Assembly (NCBI GenBank): GCA_017937505.1
Contig: JAGBDL010000012.1
Coordinates: 1-53,169 of the forward strand
Direction: 5' to 3'
Origin: Clostridia bacterium
GTDB lineage: Bacteria; Bacillota; Clostridia; Christensenellales; Aristaeellaceae
Length of the DNA stretch: 53,169 nt
Below, piece by piece: positions 1-8,966 of the stretch. The notes beneath the pieces are model-generated. The model saw only the letters and a program-made list of their open reading frames with translations. It did no database searches and was not told the DNA's origin. Position 1 is the first letter of the stretch. Each line of letters opens with the position of its first letter. The position numbers were made by a program, and so were the translations under genes.

Positions 1-2526
1 CGCCGCGCCGCGCGCGCTCTCGCCCAGCGGCGATTTGCGCCATTCCTCCAGGAGCGGCTGCACGGTCTTCTCCATCAGCGCGTCGCACGTCGCCTCGTCC
101 ACGTCCGGGAACTGCTGCATGGCCGTCACGGCGCGCGTGAAACGCTCCGTCGCCTCGTGGTACAGCGTGCCCAGCTCCGCGCGGTCCACGCCTGGCCTGA
201 GCGCTTCCTTTGGCGAAAGCCCGTAGCGGATGAAATGCCGGTACGGGCACTGCGCGAACGTCTCCAGCCGGGACACGCTCATCACCGGCCGGCCGTACAG
301 CGCGCGCGCCTGTGCGCCGTCCAGCCGTTTCTGCGCGCCGCTGCCCAGCTGGCGCGTGACGGCAAGCAGCTTTTCCCTGCCCTTCCCGCTCTGATTCAGC
401 GCGGCGTATGCCTGCGCGTAGGAATCGCTGAGTTCCTCACCGCCGTCCGCGCAGACTGACAGCGCCACGCTCAGTGCTTCCAGCGCGCTGTCCGGTGCGC
501 AGAGCATCGCCTCGCGCTCATGGCTGGCCACACCGCCATAGACGGGCATCGCCGGGAACAGCCGCTTGAGCGCTTGCACCGCCGCGCACTCGCGCAGGGC
601 GCGCCCCGTCTCGTCCGAGAGCGCATAGGAGACGATCAGGCATTCTGAGCAGATGGTGAGCGTCTTGAGCTCATCCAGCTGAGCAAGCGCCGCGCGCTGC
701 GACGGACTCATACCCAGGTAGACGTCCGCTGCGCTGGCAACCTCGCTTTGCTCCTGCGCGGTCAGCAGGCCGCCGCCGGACGCATCCAGCCGGTCGTTCA
801 TGCCCAGCGCGAAGAGCGTCTTCACCTCGCCCGTGCGCACATTGCCGATCTCGCCGCAGATCACCGCGCCGTCCGCCGGGGGCAGCGCGGCCAGCTCCAA
901 TGCGGACAGGCCGCTTTGCAGCAGGTCGAGCACGACCCTGGCCGGCGCGCTGCCCCCGCCCAGCAGCGTGTGGAGCTGATCGAGCGTCTCCATCAGCAGA
1001 TTCCACACCTGCGCGCAGTCCTCCGCTTCGCTCATGAGCCCTGCCTCCGTAAGCGTTACGCGCATGGCGTCGAGCGTGTCAAATGCGTTGACCTTGTCAA
1101 GCAGCAGGAGGATTGCGGCGATCGTCTCGTCCGCGTTCCTCGCCTGCCTCAGCGCCCTTTGCAGCGCGGCAAGCGGCGCAACCACCTTCTCCCGGCTGGA
1201 GTTGAGCCGAGCAAGCGCCTCCTCCCCGCCGTCCTTGACATAGGAAAACGGACGCCTGATCGCCTCGCCGCGCACGTCCATGCCCTCGATGTAGGCGCAA
1301 AGCTCGTCCGCGTCCTCCCGGTCAAGATGGATAAAGCCCGACTGCACGCACTCCACCACGTCCGACGCCCGCCAGCCGCCGGAAACGACCGCCAGACCCG
1401 ACGTCACAAACCGGCACAGGGGATGCGCGCCTGCCGGACGTTTTTCCGCGATATAGGTGTTTACGCCGTAGAGCGGCAGCACACTGGCCATAAACGGCGC
1501 ATAGCCGCTGTCCCGGGGATAGACCACGGCCATCTGCGCCGTGTCCTCCCCCTCCGCCATCATGCGGCGCATCCGGCTGGCCGCCAGGTGCACCTCTGCC
1601 AGCATGGAGCTGACCGCGTGCAGCTCGATGTGCGACGGCGCTTCCTGCATGGCGGGCGCGCCCAGCGCATAGAGCGAGCGCTCGAGTACCCTCAGATCCT
1701 CCGGAGCGTCCAGGGGCTTGTTGATGCGCTCCCGTACGACGGGCACGCCCGCTTGCTGCGCCAGCGCGCACAGACGGTTGATCGAGAAGTTCACCGGCGC
1801 GAACAGCCTGCCGTCTGGCGCGCTGTTGTCGTCCGTCTCCATGACCAGGGTAAGCGTGTCCGCCAGCGCGGCCATGTGCACCAGCTGATCGGCGAACGCC
1901 GGCGTGATCATGTCAAAGCCGTAGACGAACACGTTCTGCCCGCTCAGCACGCCGGAACGCGGCATCCGCGAAAGCATCTCGCGGGAGACGTCCTCCGCGT
2001 CGCAGAGCTTGCCGCGCATTTTCTCTTCATACGCGGCGTAGATGCGCGCGGCGTCGGAGAGCTTTCTGGGGGAGGGCCGGGCGCGCTGCGTCTCGTCCAT
2101 CGCCTCGAGGCTTTGACGGATATCCTCTGCGCTCTTCCCGCTGCGCTTGAAGTCCGCGATCAGCGAGGACATCTTCTGTGCCAGGCCCAGCGCCCCGTTT
2201 TCCGCCGCGCTGCGGTAAACAGTCAGGTTTTCCTTCTCCTGCTCGATGATCTCGCTGAGCACCATGCATTTGCCGCGCTCGTCGAAGATCACGCGATCCG
2301 GACGGCCTGCGCGCTCGAACACGCGCGACTGAAGCCTGCCCGGAGAGAGCACGTCGATCAGGAACGTGCCGTCAAGGTTCAGCCGCGTCATGACCTCGAT
2401 CTCCGCCTGCAGGGTGTACTGAGACGGCACGAGCAGCATGCAGCACTTTCCCTGCTCGGCAAGCGCCCCGATGCGCTCGACGGTTTCGCCGAGCAGCCTG
2501 TGCGGTCTGGCGGTGATGATCTTCAT
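1..2526 (-). CDS. addB: ATP-dependent helicase/nuclease subunit AddB (RexB-like), 3' end outside window
   Basis: This is the N-terminal 842 codons of the AddB/RexB subunit of the AddAB recombination nuclease, which with AddA processes double-strand DNA ends for repair. The start follows a GGGGAG ribosome site. The first residues run MKIITARPHRLLGETV and lack the Walker A loop (GxxGxGKT) found at this point in Bacillus AddB, so the protein is closer to the RexB type. Near the window edge is FAQCPYRHF with Cys760, matching the first cysteine of the Fe-S cluster that holds the C-terminal nuclease domain. The nuclease domain and the usual downstream addA lie beyond base 1. Confidence in the family is high. 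The gene continues off the left edge and is not broken. Confidence 0.9.
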   Translation of the reverse strand, partial: MKIITARPHRLLGETVERIGALAEQGKCCMLLVPSQYTLQAEIEVMTRLNLDGTFLIDVLSPGRLQSRVFERAGRPDRVIFDERGKCMVLSEIIEQEKENLTVYRSAAENGALGLAQKMSSLIADFKRSGKSAEDIRQSLEAMDETQRARPSPRKLSDAARIYAAYEEKMRGKLCDAEDVSREMLSRMPRSGVLSGQNVFVYGFDMITPAFADQLVHMAALADTLTLVMETDDNSAPDGRLFAPVNFSINRLCALAQQAGVPVVRERINKPLDAPEDLRVLERSLYALGAPAMQEAPSHIELHAVSSMLAEVHLAASRMRRMMAEGEDTAQMAVVYPRDSGYAPFMASVLPLYGVNTYIAEKRPAGAHPLCRFVTSGLAVVSGGWRASDVVECVQSGFIHLDREDADELCAYIEGMDVRGEAIRRPFSYVKDGGEEALARLNSSREKVVAPLAALQRALRQARNADETIAAILLLLDKVNAFDTLDAMRVTLTEAGLMSEAEDCAQVWNLLMETLDQLHTLLGGGSAPARVVLDLLQSGLSALELAALPPADGAVICGEIGNVRTGEVKTLFALGMNDRLDASGGGLLTAQEQSEVASAADVYLGMSPSQRAALAQLDELKTLTICSECLIVSYALSDETGRALRECAAVQALKRLFPAMPVYGGVASHEREAMLCAPDSALEALSVALSVCADGGEELSDSYAQAYAALNQSGKGREKLLAVTRQLGSGAQKRLDGAQARALYGRPVMSVSRLETFAQCPYRHFIRYGLSPKEALRPGVDRAELGTLYHEATERFTRAVTAMQQFPDVDEATCDALMEKTVQPLLEEWRKSPLGESARGAA

Positions 2527-2546
2527 GGCGGCTTCTCCCCTCGGAA

Positions 2547-2562
2547 TGTTTCACGTGAAACA
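2547..2562. other. parS: parS site (ParB/Spo0J binding), copy 1
   Basis: The 16-base perfect palindrome TGTTTCACGTGAAACA is identical to the Bacillus-type parS consensus. It lies between the divergent addB and metallophosphoesterase genes, about 20 bases upstream of addB. ParB loads here to organise origin-proximal DNA. No parA or parB gene is in the window. Confidence 0.9.
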
Positions 2563-2591
2563 ATGCCTGCTGCCGCGAACGGAGACGGAAT

Positions 2592-2607
2592 TGTTTCACG
2601 TGAAACA
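2592..2607. other. parS: parS site, copy 2
   Basis: A second perfect TGTTTCACGTGAAACA palindrome lies 45 bases centre to centre from copy 1, in the same intergenic gap. The bases flanking the two copies differ, so this is not a simple tandem duplication. A close doublet suggests an important ParB loading point. Confidence 0.9.
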
Positions 2608-2683
2608 AGGAAATGACGAGTTCTGTACAGAATTATAGCACAGATGATACAGCCTTTCAATTGAAGCATACAGGAGGCAGACG

Positions 2684-3535
2684 ATGCGCATCGCACTGAT
2701 CGCCGATATCCACAGCAACATTCTGGCGCTGGAGGCCGTGATGAAGGCCGTCAAGAAGCACAGCCCGGACAGAATCATCTCCCTGGGCGACCAGGTCAAC
2801 CTGGGGCCGTGCCCGCGGGAGACGCTGGCGCTGCTCAGGGCGGAGAACGTGACCTGCCTGCACGGTAACCACGAGCGCTACATCCTCGCAGCGATGGCGG
2901 GCGACACCGGCTATGCCGGAGCGAACTTCGCGTCCCTTCGCTGGAACGCCTCCCTGCTGACGGCGGAGGAGATCACCTTTCCGAAGGTAATGGAGTTGGA
3001 AGGCGCGGTCTTCACCCACGCGATGCCGGAGGACGACCGTTTCCCCATGTACGACGTGAGCAGGGCGCTGCCCCTGCTGCGGGGCATGGAGTTTGACAAG
3101 CCGACGCACATCTTCTGCGGCCACGGACACAACCCGACGCACATCCAACTGGGCAATCTGACGCTCGACTCCATCGGCAGCGTCGGCTGCATGGACGACG
3201 GCGTGCCCGGCACCGCGCCGTACGCCATCCTGACCCTTTCAAAGGGACAAACCTTCCTGCGGCCGTACTATGTTGCCTATGATATCCGCCCCATGCGCAG
3301 GCTGTTCGTGAACAGCGGCATGGCCGATTTCTGCCCGGTCATGGCGCACCTCATCTGCCTGCAGATGACGATGAACGTCGATTTCCTCGTCGGATTTGTG
3401 GAGAAGGCGCTTGCGCTGAGCCAGGCGCGCGGAGAACACGTCATCAGCCCGAAGACCTGGCAGGACGTGGACGCGGCGTTTGACTGGCCAGGCGGCGTCG
3501 GCACGGCGGCGTACTGGCGGGAGGCGGCGACGTAA
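2684..3535 (+). CDS. Calcineurin-like metallophosphoesterase
   Basis: This 283-residue cytoplasmic phosphoesterase belongs to the YfcE-like part of the calcineurin superfamily. The metal-ligand blocks appear in order: IADIHSN near residue 7, SLGDQVNLGP near residue 37, HGNHERY near residue 67, and FCGHGHNPTHIQLG near residue 150. The last ~80 residues form an extra C-terminal segment beyond the usual small fold. The start follows AGGAGG with a good spacer. It is divergent from addB across the parS doublet. The substrate (phosphodiester or phosphoprotein) cannot be told from sequence. Confidence 0.85.
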   Translation: MRIALIADIHSNILALEAVMKAVKKHSPDRIISLGDQVNLGPCPRETLALLRAENVTCLHGNHERYILAAMAGDTGYAGANFASLRWNASLLTAEEITFPKVMELEGAVFTHAMPEDDRFPMYDVSRALPLLRGMEFDKPTHIFCGHGHNPTHIQLGNLTLDSIGSVGCMDDGVPGTAPYAILTLSKGQTFLRPYYVAYDIRPMRRLFVNSGMADFCPVMAHLICLQMTMNVDFLVGFVEKALALSQARGEHVISPKTWQDVDAAFDWPGGVGTAAYWREAAT

Positions 3536-3546
3536 ACGGAACAAGA

Positions 3547-3577
3547 AAAGCACATGCCAAGGAGCGGCATGTGCTTT
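3547..3577 (-). terminator. Intrinsic terminator
   Basis: A 12-bp perfect stem (AAAGCACATGCC / GGCATGTGCTTT) with a 7-base loop lies between convergent genes. Read on the minus strand it is followed by a T-rich tract (TTTTCTTGTT), so it mainly ends the minus-strand pair. It may also block the phosphoesterase transcript. Confidence 0.8.
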
Positions 3578-3611
3578 GAACATATGGACAAACAGTCGGC
3601 CAACCAGCCGC

Positions 3612-3818
3612 TCAGGGCAGCCTTTCAAACAAAACAGTCTGCTCCTTCATCGAAATCTTTACGACCTGCCAGCCAAACGCGGTCAGCTCCTTCTTGAAGC
3701 GAAGGAAAGCGTGATCCAGCGGAAAGCCGACGATGCGCCCGATGTCATCAAAGGACAGCGTGAAGCGGTCGACGCCGTTCTCACGGATCCAGGCCCACAG
3801 CGGATCATACTTGCTCAT
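3612..3818 (-). CDS. Small conserved protein (DUF7662-like), 68 aa
   Basis: The protein starts MSKYDPLWAW and contains the segment FDDIGRIVGFPLDHAF. It resembles small DUF7662-type proteins, but that name is from memory and only moderately sure. No membrane segment or catalytic motif is visible. The start at 3818 has an excellent site, GGGGAGG, seven bases upstream, which lies inside the end of the preceding phosphatidyltransferase gene. The reading frame is continuous with that gene only because of a one-base deletion near 3848, so I treat this as a separate protein. The function is unknown. Confidence 0.65.
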   Translation of the reverse strand: MSKYDPLWAWIRENGVDRFTLSFDDIGRIVGFPLDHAFLRFKKELTAFGWQVVKISMKEQTVLFERLP

Positions 3819-3819
3819 T

Positions 3820-4307
3820 TCAGCACCTCCCCGTTCGGATGAAATGACCTCCTGCACCGCCGCAAGCGTGGCGACCGCACAGACGATGCCGGCAGCAGAC
3901 CGCAGAGGGATGACGGGCAGGGCAAGCGGCAGCATGAACAGCAGAAGGCCCGTCAGCCTGTTCAGCGTCGTATGCGCAGCGACAAAGCGATGATGCAGGA
4001 TCCACCCGGAGATCACGTTGACGAGCTTGACGGCGGCGATCAGGGCAATCCAGGCGCAGAGCCAAACCGGCAGCGCAAACAGAGGCAGCAGCCTGACCAG
4101 GCAGACGGCGGCAAAGGCGATATCCGCGAGGGTATCCAGCTTTGCGCCCAGACTGCTGACCGTGTTCGTCCTTCTGGCGACAAAGCCGTCGAGCATGTCC
4201 GATGCGCCCGCCAGGAGATACAGCGCATAGAAGGATGGAGAGAGGGCGGGCAGGAACGCCAGCACGGCGGCACAGAGGATGCGAACGAAGGTAATCAGGT
4301 TGGCCAT
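3820..4307 (-). pseudogene. CDP-alcohol phosphatidyltransferase, 1-nt frameshift near its 3' end
   Basis: A membrane enzyme of the CDP-alcohol phosphatidyltransferase family, which moves a phosphatidyl group from CDP-diacylglycerol to an alcohol. The full signature D-x2-DG-x2-AR-x8-G-x3-D-x3-D is present at residues ~37-62 (DMLDGFVARR to DTLAD), followed by several hydrophobic helices. In the start frame the C-terminus runs into the next gene. Adding one G near 3848 restores a C-terminal tail EGHFIRTGRC followed by TGA at 3820-3822, a tail I associate with this subfamily. Only about 10 terminal residues are affected, so activity may survive. It could also be a sequencing error in a G/C run. 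The acceptor alcohol is unknown. Confidence 0.7.
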
Positions 4308-4460
4308 GGATTTCCTCCCCTCTTGCCTGAAGCCGCCATGCGGCCAGACGCAGGATGCTTTGGTGGATGAACGTTTATCCCCATTATAAGGCAGGAAGGC
4401 CCGGCAGTAAACACGGATTTGCCTGCAACAAGGAGGCTTTTGTGCGTGCAGCGCCGCAAA

Positions 4461-4517
4461 AAAGAATCACCGGCGTATCCGCCGCGCAGTCGCGGACAGG
4501 TGCTCCGGTGATTCTTT
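4461..4517 (-). terminator. Intrinsic terminator after the anti-sigma gene
   Basis: The 13-bp perfect arms AAAGAATCACCGG and CCGGTGATTCTTT flank a ~31-base loop that can fold further. On the minus strand the stem is followed by a T run. It ends the sigma/anti-sigma transcript. The rest of the 4308-4541 gap shows only the phosphatidyltransferase leader. Confidence 0.75.
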
Positions 4518-4541
4518 TCGTCATCTCAGGATGGAATCAGC

Positions 4542-5789
4542 TCACTGATTCTCCCCCATGTCCTCCGCGGTCGCCGGGCGCATGGCGAAGGTGTGCGTCT
4601 CAAAGCGCTCCTTCTCCCAGCAGTCAAACGCGCGCAGGGTGTAGGCTTCGTGCAGCTCGTTTTTGCCCAGCGTCTCCGTCTGGCGGTACATCGTCGGCTC
4701 GGACTGCTCCTCGTCCAGCGGCATCACCATGCCGCCGCCGGAGAGGCCGGAGGTCAGACGCTGCTGCGCGTATTGGCCGTCCGCAGGCGGGGCGATCGCC
4801 TTTTCGGGGTCGATGAACTCGAACCACAGACCGCGATCGGTCTTCTCGTAAGCCTCCATGTCCGTGACTGTGTAATCGATGATCGCGTAGATGTCCTGCG
4901 GCTTGACTTCAATCATCAGCCGGTCCACGCGCACGCCGACGCTCGGATATTCGATCGGCTCGCGGTTCACATAGACGTTCGGCACCTCGCCCGCCGCGAC
5001 GGGCACGTCCGAGGGGCTCGCGGAGGCCGTCAGGGTGATCGCCCCCTCCAGGGTATCGCGCTTGTCGTAGTTGGCGTATCCATCCGGTTTGAGCGGCGTG
5101 TCGTACGGCATGATGATGGCCTGGAAGGTCACCTCACGCTGCGGGCGGTTCTCCGCGTATTCCTCCTGCTGGAAGATCGTCAGCGTCCCGTCCTCGCCGA
5201 GAATATAGTCCATGGAGCCGCCGGTGATGCCGTGCTCTGCGTCAAACGTACAGGAGGTGGCGGTATAGACGGCTTCGTATCCTTCCTCCCCGATCACCTG
5301 ATACACCGTGCGCATGTCGTTTTCGCCGTCCATCACATATTCATGGGTCAGGTTGATAAACGGATCGGACAGACAGATGTCCTCGCCCACCAGCAGGACG
5401 TGCTCCGCATTCGGCGTCACGTCCACCGTCATGCGGGAGGTGCGCCCGTCGTAGTACAGCTCGCGGATGCTGACGGTGACCCATTCGTTTTCAAGCTGCG
5501 CGACGTCCGTCTGCACATAGTCCTGGGCGTCCTCCGGAATGTAGTGGTCCACGGCATAGCGGTCGACAAAGTCGAGCATGCCCCAACGGTTGGCCGCCGC
5601 GATGGCCGCGGCGCAGAGCGTGACGGCGATCAGCGCGAATGCGACCGCCAGAGAAATCTTCTTCATCATGACAGGTTTGTTCTCTTCCTTTCCTTGTGCT
5701 GCGCGCAGCGTGCGCTGAACAAGCGCCGGCGCGGCGTGAACGCCGTCCGTTTCCCTTCGCAGCCTTTCGACAAGCTCCTTGCGCGTCAT
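4542..5789 (-). CDS. Putative membrane anti-sigma factor
   Basis: This 415-residue protein has a short cytoplasmic N-terminus (MTRKELVERLRRETDG), one transmembrane helix at about residues 43-66, and a large extracytoplasmic domain of ~345 residues with no recognised catalytic motif. Its start overlaps the stop of the upstream ECF sigma gene by four bases (ATGA), implying coupled translation. This layout is typical of an ECF sigma factor and its membrane-bound regulator. The outer domain resembles DUF4179-type proteins in architecture only, and the signal sensed is unknown. Confidence 0.65.
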   Translation of the reverse strand: MTRKELVERLRRETDGVHAAPALVQRTLRAAQGKEENKPVMMKKISLAVAFALIAVTLCAAAIAAANRWGMLDFVDRYAVDHYIPEDAQDYVQTDVAQLENEWVTVSIRELYYDGRTSRMTVDVTPNAEHVLLVGEDICLSDPFINLTHEYVMDGENDMRTVYQVIGEEGYEAVYTATSCTFDAEHGITGGSMDYILGEDGTLTIFQQEEYAENRPQREVTFQAIIMPYDTPLKPDGYANYDKRDTLEGAITLTASASPSDVPVAAGEVPNVYVNREPIEYPSVGVRVDRLMIEVKPQDIYAIIDYTVTDMEAYEKTDRGLWFEFIDPEKAIAPPADGQYAQQRLTSGLSGGGMVMPLDEEQSEPTMYRQTETLGKNELHEAYTLRAFDCWEKERFETHTFAMRPATAEDMGENQ

Positions 5790-6274
5790 GCGTCCACCTC
5801 CTCGCCGAGCGCCTTCTTCAGCAGCGCCCTTGCCCGGCGCAGCCTGGTCGATACGGTATTGACGGGGAGATGCAGCGTTTCGGCGATCTCCCCCAGTTTC
5901 ATGTCCCGGTCGTAATACAGCACGATGACCTCACGGTACCTGCCCGGCAGAGCGAGCACCGCGTCGCGTACCGGTGCGGCGTCCGGCTCCTGCGGCGCGG
6001 CCAGGTCAAAGAGCGCCTCGACCGGCTCGCTCCGCTTCATCAGGCGGAACCAGCCGGTGCGCAGCATGTCCCGGCAGGTGTTGACCGCGATGCGGCAAAG
6101 CCACGTCTTTTCGCTGCAATCGCCCCGGAAGGAGCCGCGGCCCTTCCACGCCTTGACAAACGTCTCCTGAAAGGCGTCCTCCGCCAGCTGCCTGTCGCCC
6201 AGGTACAAAAGGCACAGCCTCAGGATATCGTCGCCATAGCGGGCGATCATCTCCTCGATGTTCAAGCCGTTCAT
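5786..6274 (-). CDS. ECF-type RNA polymerase sigma factor
   Basis: A 162-residue sigma-70 family protein of the extracytoplasmic-function class. Region 2 is seen in YGDDILRLCLLYLGDRQLAEDAFQETFVKAW and in the following TWLCRIAVNTCRDMLR. Region 4 is the helix-turn-helix around LPGRYREVIVLYYDRDMKLGEIAETL. The longer open frame begins eight codons earlier, but GGAGG lies five bases before the ATG at 6274, so I choose that start. It is translationally coupled to the anti-sigma gene. A promoter of ECF type lies just upstream, suggesting self-regulation. Confidence 0.88.
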   Translation of the reverse strand: MNGLNIEEMIARYGDDILRLCLLYLGDRQLAEDAFQETFVKAWKGRGSFRGDCSEKTWLCRIAVNTCRDMLRTGWFRLMKRSEPVEALFDLAAPQEPDAAPVRDAVLALPGRYREVIVLYYDRDMKLGEIAETLHLPVNTVSTRLRRARALLKKALGEEVDA

Positions 6275-6329
6275 CCCTTCCTCCGATCGGTACTCCATCT
6301 CTGCGCGCTTTCTTTCGTGTTCATCCCTA

Positions 6330-6358
6330 TAGACGCATCCGCGCGGCGCTTTCGTTCA
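6330..6358 (-). promoter_or_regulatory. ECF-type promoter (probable autoregulation)
   Basis: On the minus strand, TGAACG and CGTCTA are separated by 17 bases, a GAAC/CGTC pattern typical of ECF sigma promoters. It lies ~56 bases upstream of the sigma gene start. That the neighbouring sigma factor recognises it is an inference. Confidence 0.6.
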
Positions 6359-6387
6359 TTCAGTCCGGAAAAATTTTTCAAAACCGA

Positions 6388-6416
6388 TTGACAGGCCCTC
6401 CTGGCTGTGTTATACT
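6388..6416 (+). promoter_or_regulatory. Sigma-A promoter for the amino-acid ABC operon
   Basis: A consensus TTGACA box and TATACT box are separated by 17 bases, ~52 bases before the binding-protein gene. It is divergent from the ECF promoter. Confidence 0.85.
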
Positions 6417-6468
6417 TCATTACGTTAAAGCACTAACACAATAAAGCAACTCGAGAGGGGTACCGTTT

Positions 6469-7287
6469 ATGAAGAAGATTTTCGCGCTGCTGCTCGCCGC
6501 CATGCTGCTGCTCACCTGCTCCGCCCTGGCGGAGGACGACGGCCTGGCCGATGTGATGGCCAAGGGCCAGCTGATCATGGGCTTTGACGAGGCCTATCCG
6601 CCGATGGGCTTTGTGAATGAGGACGGCGTGCACGTCGGCTTTGACATCGACCTGGCCCGCGAGGTCTGCAAGCGCATGGGCGTCGAGCTTGTCCTGCAGC
6701 CGATCTCCTGGGACGCCAAGGAGCTGGAGCTGAGCGGCGGCAACATCGACTGCATCTGGTCCGGCCTGACCATCACCGAGGAGCGCAAGGAGCAGATGCT
6801 CTTCACCATGCCGTACCTGGCCAACGAGCAGATCATGGTCGTCATGGCCGATTCCGGCATCGCCTCTCAGGCGGATCTGGCGGGCAAGGTGCTGGGCACG
6901 CAGGCTGGCTCCGCGTCCGTGGACGTGCTGGAGGCCAATCCGGAGCTCAAGGATTCCCTGGCTGAGATTGCGCTGAGCGACGACTTCGTTGCGGCGCTGA
7001 TGGACCTCAAGCTCGGCGGCATCGACGTGCTGCTGATCGACTCCGTCGTGGGCAACTACTACATCGCCCAGCAGGACGATCCGTCCGCGTTCGCCGTGCT
7101 GCCCGAGGTGCTCCAGGCGGAGGAATACGGCATCGCCGTGCGCAAGGGCGAGCAGACGCTGGCCGACGCGATCAACCAGCAGCTCATCGCCATCCAGGAG
7201 GACGGCACGCTCGATACCATCCGCGCGGCCTGGTTCGCCAATGACGTGACCACCGTCGCCAAGTACGCGGCCGAGTACAAGAAGTAA
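6469..7287 (+). CDS. Amino-acid ABC transporter substrate-binding protein
   Basis: A 272-residue class 3 (SBP_bac_3) periplasmic-type binding protein. An N-terminal signal peptide (MKKIFALLLAAMLLLTCSALA) is followed by the typical opening in which GFDEAYPPMGF begins strand 1. GFDIDLAREVCKRMGV follows near residue 62. The cysteine at residue 17 sits in LLTC, a poor lipobox, so export by ordinary signal peptidase at ALA-ED is also possible. It is first in a three-gene operon with a permease and an ATPase. The substrate is probably a polar amino acid or cystine and cannot be specified. Confidence 0.88.
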   Translation: MKKIFALLLAAMLLLTCSALAEDDGLADVMAKGQLIMGFDEAYPPMGFVNEDGVHVGFDIDLAREVCKRMGVELVLQPISWDAKELELSGGNIDCIWSGLTITEERKEQMLFTMPYLANEQIMVVMADSGIASQADLAGKVLGTQAGSASVDVLEANPELKDSLAEIALSDDFVAALMDLKLGGIDVLLIDSVVGNYYIAQQDDPSAFAVLPEVLQAEEYGIAVRKGEQTLADAINQQLIAIQEDGTLDTIRAAWFANDVTTVAKYAAEYKK

Positions 7288-7301
7288 TTCCCTCCCATAT
7301 G

Positions 7302-7333
7302 AATGAGGCTGTAATGGTTGTTACAGCCTCATT
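7302..7333 (+). terminator. Stem-loop between binding-protein and permease genes
   Basis: A 13-bp perfect stem (AATGAGGCTGTAA / TTACAGCCTCATT) with a 6-base loop directly follows the binding-protein stop and has no long T run. It probably acts as an attenuator or 3' stabiliser giving more binding protein than permease. The following bases to 7442 hold one more small hairpin around CTCCCTCTCCGAGGGAG. Confidence 0.65.
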
Positions 7334-7442
7334 CCGCGTTTCAACATTTCACGCCCTCGGTCTGCCTCCGGCGTCCGGCTCCCTCTCCGAGGGAGAGACC
7401 CGGCTGAGGCGGGCGGAAGGAGTCAGCAGCTGAGAGGTATTC

Positions 7443-8108
7443 ATGCGGTATTTCAACAATCCCGAGGCGTTCATGAAGCTCATGGCCTCCATGCAGAGCG
7501 GCATCGTGGCCACGCTCACCATCTTCTTTGCGACGCTCATCTTCTCCATCCCGCTGGGCATGGTCATCGCGCTGCTGCGCATGAACCGGCGCAGGATCAT
7601 CAGCCTGCCCGTGTCGCTGTACATCCTGGTGATGCGCGGCACGCCGCTGATGCTGCAGATCTTCGCCATCTACTTCGCCATCCCCATGCTCACCGGCACG
7701 AACCTGAACCGCATGACGGCGACGATCCTCGCGTTTTCGCTCAACTACGCGGCGTACTTCGCAGAGATCTTCCGCGGCGGCATCATGGCGATTCCCGTCG
7801 GCCAGCACGAGGCCTGTCAGGTGCTGGGCTTCACAAAGACGCAGACGTTCTTCCACGTCGTGCTGCCGCAGGTGGTCAAGCGTGTGCTGCTGCCGGTCTC
7901 CAACGAGGTCATCACACTGGTCAAGGACACGTCCCTGGCCAACATCATCGCCGTGGGCGAGCTGTTCCGCGCGGCCAAGAACGAGGCCAGCCGCACCGCG
8001 TCGGTGGAGCCGCTGTTCGTCGCGGGCCTGTTCTATCTGCTGATGAACGGCGTGGTCACGCTCGTGTTCAGCTATCTGACCCGCCGCATGGATTACTACA
8101 AGGACTGA
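7443..8108 (+). CDS. Amino-acid ABC transporter permease
   Basis: A 221-residue inner-membrane permease of the His/Glu/Gln/Arg type with about five hydrophobic helices. The cytoplasmic EAA loop that contacts the ATPase is visible as GQHEACQVLGFTKTQTFFH near residue 120. It lies 16 bases upstream of the ATPase gene. The single permease probably works as a homodimer. Confidence 0.9.
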   Translation: MRYFNNPEAFMKLMASMQSGIVATLTIFFATLIFSIPLGMVIALLRMNRRRIISLPVSLYILVMRGTPLMLQIFAIYFAIPMLTGTNLNRMTATILAFSLNYAAYFAEIFRGGIMAIPVGQHEACQVLGFTKTQTFFHVVLPQVVKRVLLPVSNEVITLVKDTSLANIIAVGELFRAAKNEASRTASVEPLFVAGLFYLLMNGVVTLVFSYLTRRMDYYKD

Positions 8109-8123
8109 GGAAGGAGGTTTCCC

Positions 8124-8879
<756 letters not shown>

Positions 8880-8893
8880 GCAATGACTTAAAA

Positions 8894-8956
8894 CCGCGCG
8901 AAGCGAAGAAGGGGTTTAGGGATATTGTCCCCGAACCCCCTCTTCGCTTCACGCGG
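8894..8956. terminator. Large convergent hairpin, related to the dispersed repeat
   Basis: Arms beginning CCGCGCGAAGCGAAGAAGGG and ending in CTTCGCTTCACGCGG form an imperfect stem of about 24 bp between glnQ-like and mnmE. The left arm matches the repeat ends near 28449 and 31461, in inverse orientation. It probably terminates transcription from both sides. Confidence 0.7.
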
Positions 8957-8966
8957 CATAAACCAC

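Noticed and set aside
748..2616. 622-residue plus-strand open frame
   Set aside because: It lies antisense to addB, is rich in Arg/His/Leu with no recognisable domain, and is explained by high GC.
3612..4307. Novel fused phosphatidyltransferase protein
   Set aside because: It is better explained by a single missing base near 3848 joining two genes.
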